From Ignelater luminosus (taxonomy: Eukaryota > Arthropoda > Insecta > Coleoptera > Elateridae): a stretch of 64,000 nucleotides of DNA. Shown here in pieces: positions 59,305 to 64,000 of this stretch (its first letter is position 1; each line of letters opens with the position of its first letter). The translations under genes and the position numbers were made by a program. Location of the stretch: positions 20,749 through 84,748 of the forward strand of contig VTPC01002309.1 of assembly GCA_011009095.1 (NCBI GenBank), read 5' to 3'. The notes under the pieces are model-generated. The model was not told where the DNA came from, ran no database searches, and saw nothing but the letters and a program-made list of their open reading frames with translations.

Positions 59305-61199
59305 TATCTATTAAAGATTAATATAGCTAATAAAATGACGGTGAGTGAAGCCGTATTTGTGAGATAAAAGATACGTATATCATTTTCTTTCCGCCGGATT
59401 CCTATTAATGTGCATGCGCAAAAACAACTAGAGCTTAGAATTGTTGGTAGTTCTTGTTTCACACGCCTCTTATAGGATAAAAAGGAAAAGAGATAATAAT
59501 GAACGTTAGCGGATATAAAATAGTCAATACTACACAATTCACGTGCGCTATCAAATTTCTAACCTAAAAGCTCGACTTTGAATTTACTTCACGTTTTGTG
59601 GAATGATTCCCTTGTTTATAATATAATATAATAATTTTTTAAGATATAAAAAATATTTAATATACTTTCTGACCTACATCTTGTGCGTTGACTTTTAAAT
59701 ATTCCCGCATTTCTGTGGCCTTCGCGAGTTCACGACAGACACAGTAGACACTAGCAGTGAAAAGACAAAAAAAATATCTTTTTCTCTTCTAAATGTTGGC
59801 TTTGTTTCCCATTCATTCGAGAAAGGAGTAGTTAGCTATATTAACCTTTAATACATATATGCATTGCATTTAAAAAAACACCTGACTATCCTTTCTTCAT
59901 ACCATTGGTTTATTGAAAAAACGATCTAGCTGGCCTTGTAGATTTCTCAAAATAATTTTATTTAGTTTTTAAATTGTATAAATCGGACAATCGTGCACCG
60001 TTTTTTGTAAAACAGCCTGTATGCTGTATAATACTTAGACGCTGGTTATGTAGTCAAGCTTTGGTAAACAACAAATGACAAGAATTCAAAAATTTTACTT
60101 AAATCTTAATTGTTTGAACCCTCATGTTTACGCCCTCCGGTAAAAATCAATATTTTAACGGTACTATTTTTAGAATGGTTGTAAAAGGGTACCTATTACG
60201 TATCACAAAGATTAAAGTATAGTCTTGGTGGTCGAGGTGACCACACCAAGTAAATAGAAATACATTTACTATACTCAAGCGAGTTGTTTTTTTAATTTGT
60301 ATGTCAAAGAAGAGATCCAGCACATTATCCAACATTAATATTTCAGACAGGGTGCTTACTTAGAGAGATTCAAAAACTGGAGTCTCCTTAGTTCAGATAA
60401 AAATTTGTTCAAGATATATAAATGCAACAATGGCATAGTTTACGACTCACATGTCTTTAAGCCGTACTTTCCTTATATTTGCAATTTAACAAAAGACCTT
60501 TTCAGGGAAACAACCAACCTTCTGCTTTTAATAGTGGTCGGTATGCCAAAGAAAGATCTAAGTTCAATGGTCCTCGTTAATAATGCTGTGGAATATTTTA
60601 TTTTTTATTCTAAACGTTTGCATAATAATACGTAATAGTATACCAAACTATTTAACAAAACCTCAGATTCTCGCAATTATTTATTTTTAGAAATGTCGAA
60701 TTTTTGGTCATGACTTTAAAAAGCTAATCGGTAAGTATACTATCACCCCGTTTGTTAAAAAACAGCTTCCTTTTGTTTATTAATGAAGTAAAACGACTTG
60801 CCAGTTTGAGATTTCTTATATTATTTCTCAAAACTATTTTTATATTTATTTTAAAAAACAGAAAGAAATACAATTTTTCAAAAGTTTGATAAAATAACAA
60901 AAACATGTTTAAAAATAAATACAAGAAGTTTTTATTTTTCAAATTTTAAACTCCAGACTAATATCTAAACCAAGAGGGGCTTTAAAAACATTAAATAAAA
61001 TTCAACACTCGAAGTCGTGTAGCATTTTTAATTTTGTTTTGTTTCCCGCGTTACGTATAGTTACTTAGAAATTTGTGACTGTTTTTAAATTCGGTTGTGG
61101 TTTCTACATATACAAAATTTGGACAAAAACATTTGTTAACTATTTATCTCAATATTGAGACAGATTATTATTCTAAATTAGATGTAATAAAAAAAAATA
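59305..61199. other. AT-rich, no assignable feature
   Basis: About 1.9 kb with short frames only, such as 59223-59537 (minus) and 60405-60635 (plus). No domain, RNA gene or repeat boundary seen. Confidence 0.45.
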
Positions 61200-61372
61200 A
61201 ATTTTTATATAAAAGTTAAAAAATTTTAGATAAAATTCCTTTAATATTAAAGTCTATCTGAGAAACGAGATAATCATGTTTAGAGACGCATATCGTAGCA
61301 TACAGCAGCCAGTTCGATGTGTTGCCTACGCGTACAAAAGCGAGTGACATTACTTCTGACCATGGGTGTACC
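61200..61372 (+). repeat. Interspersed repeat, inverted copy of 55868-56030
   Basis: See the partner at 55868. In plus orientation it starts with AT-rich sequence ('cctttaatattaaagtc') and continues 'gagaaacgagataatcatgt', with 'agttcgatgtgttgcctacg' later in the unit. The two copies are 5.2 kb apart. Confidence 0.8.
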
Positions 61373-62639
61373 TACGCTTACATAATTCATACATATTTGT
61401 AGATCTGTATTTAAGTAGATAACTTGCAAGCTTGACCTTCATATGCTTCTACTTATAAAATACTTATTACTAGAAAAAGTTAGTTTGATATCGTTGTCAT
61501 TCTGATGGCAAGGAAATTGTTAAAATTATAGAAACCTTCACTGTAATTCAGAATTAGTGCTAAAGAAAAGGATATTATTAGTTAACTTCAATTAGATCAA
61601 TCTGCTGATAGCTTCAAGACTCTAATCACTCATAAAATAATAATAATAATAATGAAAAAGATAAAAAGAAAGAAAGTATGTATAGTATCTGGTCACATCT
61701 TTACTTAAAGTTCTTCCACAGTAATTTATGAACTGCTGAAGCATTTTGTAAGATGTGAGTGAGACAAGCAGAAACAATGTTGTACAACTAAGTTTAGTGC
61801 TGGAATAATTTGATATCATAAATTACGATTTATTATCCCGACGAAATTACTTTTGATTTGTATAGACTGTGAAAGGGTTGCAAGTTAAGGGTGCGGTTTT
61901 GACGTTAGAATATAGTAGATGGCAGCACCGTCAAAAATCGAGTAAATAGTTTTTTATGATCAGATCATTTATCACTAACTTTTTTTCTTTCTAGAAAGAA
62001 GTCTACGAATGCTGCATACATGTACCTTCGTCAATGGCCAATAAAAATCTTGATTCAGGGTCTATCAGCTAAGAAAAACAATACTTTTGTGCAGAATAAC
62101 TTGTCTTATTATTTTAAATTTTAAACATAATACTGATAAAAAAAAGTATCCATTTACTTGCCTTACTGTAACAACTAGCTATCCTGAAAAGTTTGATGCA
62201 TTTGAATTAGAAATTTAGATACTAGTTAGAAAAAACAAACATTCAATTATTGGGAAGTAACAGCAATTGACGAATGCAATGCCCAATAATGGAAACTATG
62301 AAAAGTATTATAATTTTAGTTCATCTATCTTCAAAGAGATGGCACCACTGTTTAAAGTAACCTAGATTAATAAAACATGAAAAACATGGTTTGTAATTAG
62401 TAAGAAAGAGACAGATAGTAACCCCAGGGTACGTCACATGCACGTTTTCTATTCAAATTTTGATTATATCAAAGAATTCAAGTAATTCTTATAGGACTTT
62501 AGGTCCTTGTTAGACAAATAACAATGATAAACCATAAGGTGCGTTTTATGGAAAAGTCTGATATTTTTGTTTCTTGTTTTTACATTATTTGGTATTTTTC
62601 TTTATTAAATAAATAGTTTATTATAAACAAAATATTTTC

Positions 62640-62681
<42 letters not shown>

Positions 62682-63100
62682 AGTTTATTATATTATATAA
62701 TAACGTTGTTGTATTTATATACCTACCTGGATGGGAAAAGTAATAAATACCATTAGCATCAACTAGTAATGGATAAATTTTAATTTTCAAAGGCCAGTGA
62801 AATTTCCTTTGAAAAATTTCAGATTTCAGGAAATTTTGAAATTTATATAAAATTTCTGAAATTTATGAAAAATATCGAAATATTTGAATAATTTCCATAA
62901 ATACAATGTTATACAGAAATGAATGAAAATTTGATGACATTTTTCAGAAAATTACGAAAATGTGATGGTTATTTGCCGTACAAGAAGATTAAAGTAGTGC
63001 TTTTTTAATGCTAGTTCCTGTAAACTAAAACGCCAGCGAAATCTTAAAACAGTTTATATTTTAAATCTTTAAATAGAATAACAAGTAGGTAAGTTCAGAT
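61373..63100. other. AT-rich spacer with a (TA)n microsatellite
   Basis: Contains about 18 TA units at 62642-62677 and a degenerate 'gaaatttctgaaattt' repeat region near 62795-62960. No gene supported. Confidence 0.6.
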
Positions 63101-63291
63101 TCAATTTTCGTCATTTTCTTCTTCGGAAAATGACAAGGGCCCAACACTAGACTCAGTATCATGGGGGGAATATTCCTCATTTGAAGAACTTTCTTTTGGT
63201 TCTGAATCGCCTTTTCTTCTTTTGGTAGTTCTATTGTCGCTTGATTTAAATCTTTTCTGATTTTGGTTTGATTCCTGGACAATCTCAGCTT
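63101..63291 (-). CDS. Probable last coding exon of an unidentified acidic, serine-rich protein
   Basis: The minus strand has an acceptor 'gtgtgttttag' at 63292-63302, then an open frame in which the first two bases complete a codon, with a TGA stop at 63101-63103. The 62 residues begin AEIVQESNQNQKRFKSSDN, continue through a basic patch TTKRRKGDSEPKE, and end in an acidic serine-rich tail (SSVGPLSFSEEENDEN). The bias (charged, polar, low complexity) fits the disordered end of a nuclear protein. This frame differs from the longer minus-strand frame starting at 63282, which reads through the same DNA in another frame. I do not recognise the gene; a donor near 63359 does not join it in frame, so its upstream exons probably lie outside the window. 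Confidence 0.45.
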
Positions 63292-63302
63292 CTAAAACAC
63301 AC

Positions 63303-64000
63303 AGACGGCAGAATATATTTTAAGATTGAAATAATAAAAAGAACAGCTGCATTTCTTACCATTCTAAGAGGTTGTTTGACCTTCGGATGTCTTTTTGGAG
63401 CGTACTCTCAACTTATAGTTATGAGAAATAAAAGTGAGCTATTGCTCTTTTGGTAGTTAATCTGTTTCTCTTCGCGCAATAAATCCTCCCCATTGTGCTA
63501 TTTGTTCTTTCTGGCGATGTAGAAGACAATGACGTAAGCATTGAAAGTATTCAAATAGCAACTCTTGCTAGCTACCGACAATTAAAACTATCAACACCTT
63601 TCCACCATGTGAGTGCGGTTCTAAACTTTCAACCTTTTCTAAATCACCTCTTTATCCCACATGTTTTCTTTCTTCCTGTGTTTGGCGAGGTTGATCAAAA
63701 CAACTACATGGTCAATGTTAGTCATCGTTTTTGATAATGCATCTATAAATTCGATACCATCAAGTAGTTCTACAGGACCTCCAAATCTTTAGGATCCAAA
63801 ATATCAGTTTTTAAATGTATAGGTTGAACCGAGTATTCATGGCGTCGTGTGAACTTTTCAAAAATCATTCAAAAAAGTGTATAGGCTGCTGCTTTTTTAC
63901 AACATTTCCTTATAAATATGCAATTCTACGCGTAACTTATTAGATTTTGTTTACTTACTCGGCAATCATGTAGAATGCTGGTCCCACACTTAGACACTTA
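63303..64000. other. Spacer or intron, no assignable feature
   Basis: If the exon at 63101-63291 is real, this is its upstream intron. The minus strand near 63640-63760 has a frame reading about SKTMTNIDHVVVLINLAK, which recalls nothing specific. No further exon supported. Confidence 0.3.

Noticed and set aside
63342..63420. Upstream minus-strand exon ending at the 'gtaagaaatg' donor
   Set aside because: The only phase compatible with the exon at 63101-63291 contains a stop codon just before the donor.

Overview
The window is eukaryotic and most likely from an insect. It is AT-rich and gene-poor, with spliceable coding exons, AATAAA polyadenylation signals, two satellite arrays, and remnants of pogo, mariner, Tc1, copia, gypsy, BEL/Pao and non-LTR elements that are typical of arthropod genomes. 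The order is not decided by the sequence; a beetle-like genome would fit but this is inference. All recognisable mobile elements are broken, and no autonomous intact copy was seen.

Layout. 1-3,670: a 140-bp satellite split by a LINE. 3.7-19 kb: a graveyard of transposon remnants (LINE pieces around an assembly gap, pogo, copia, a BEL/Pao pol end plus envelope-like gene, two further LINEs, and a conserved repeat-encoded protein). 19.5-20.9 kb: GC-rich collagen-like repeats. 22.07-22.41 kb: the last exon of a conserved LDL-receptor class A transmembrane protein, followed within 10 bases of its stop by a strong hairpin. 23.3-28.6 kb: about 16 copies of a ~310-bp satellite. 28.6-35 kb: AT-rich DNA with a gag piece, a primer binding site and a long LTR with inverted ends. 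35.5-39.7 kb: a decayed Ty3/gypsy element with a mariner copy inside it. 40.4-41.5 kb: a complete serine protease homolog gene lacking all three catalytic residues. 41.5-45.4 kb: a second copy of the repeat-encoded protein, interrupted by other repeats. 46-48 kb: a MITE and a tandem duplication. 50-51.5 kb: a second collagen-like repeat cluster in the opposite orientation. 51.7-52.7 kb: a Tc1-like remnant. 53.5-54.9 kb: ORC5, in one open reading frame. 55.9-61.4 kb: interspersed repeats in inverted orientation and a TA-flanked MITE. 63.1-63.3 kb: a probable last coding exon of an unidentified gene.

The host genes (LDLa membrane protein, protease homolog, ORC5, terminal exon) show no sign of working together; they are separated by repeats and look like unrelated neighbours. 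I found no convincing new multi-gene system. The best leads for a second look are the hairpin in the LDLa gene's 3' UTR, the catalytically dead secreted protease, the LTR with 21-bp inverted ends, and the two collagen-like repeat clusters.
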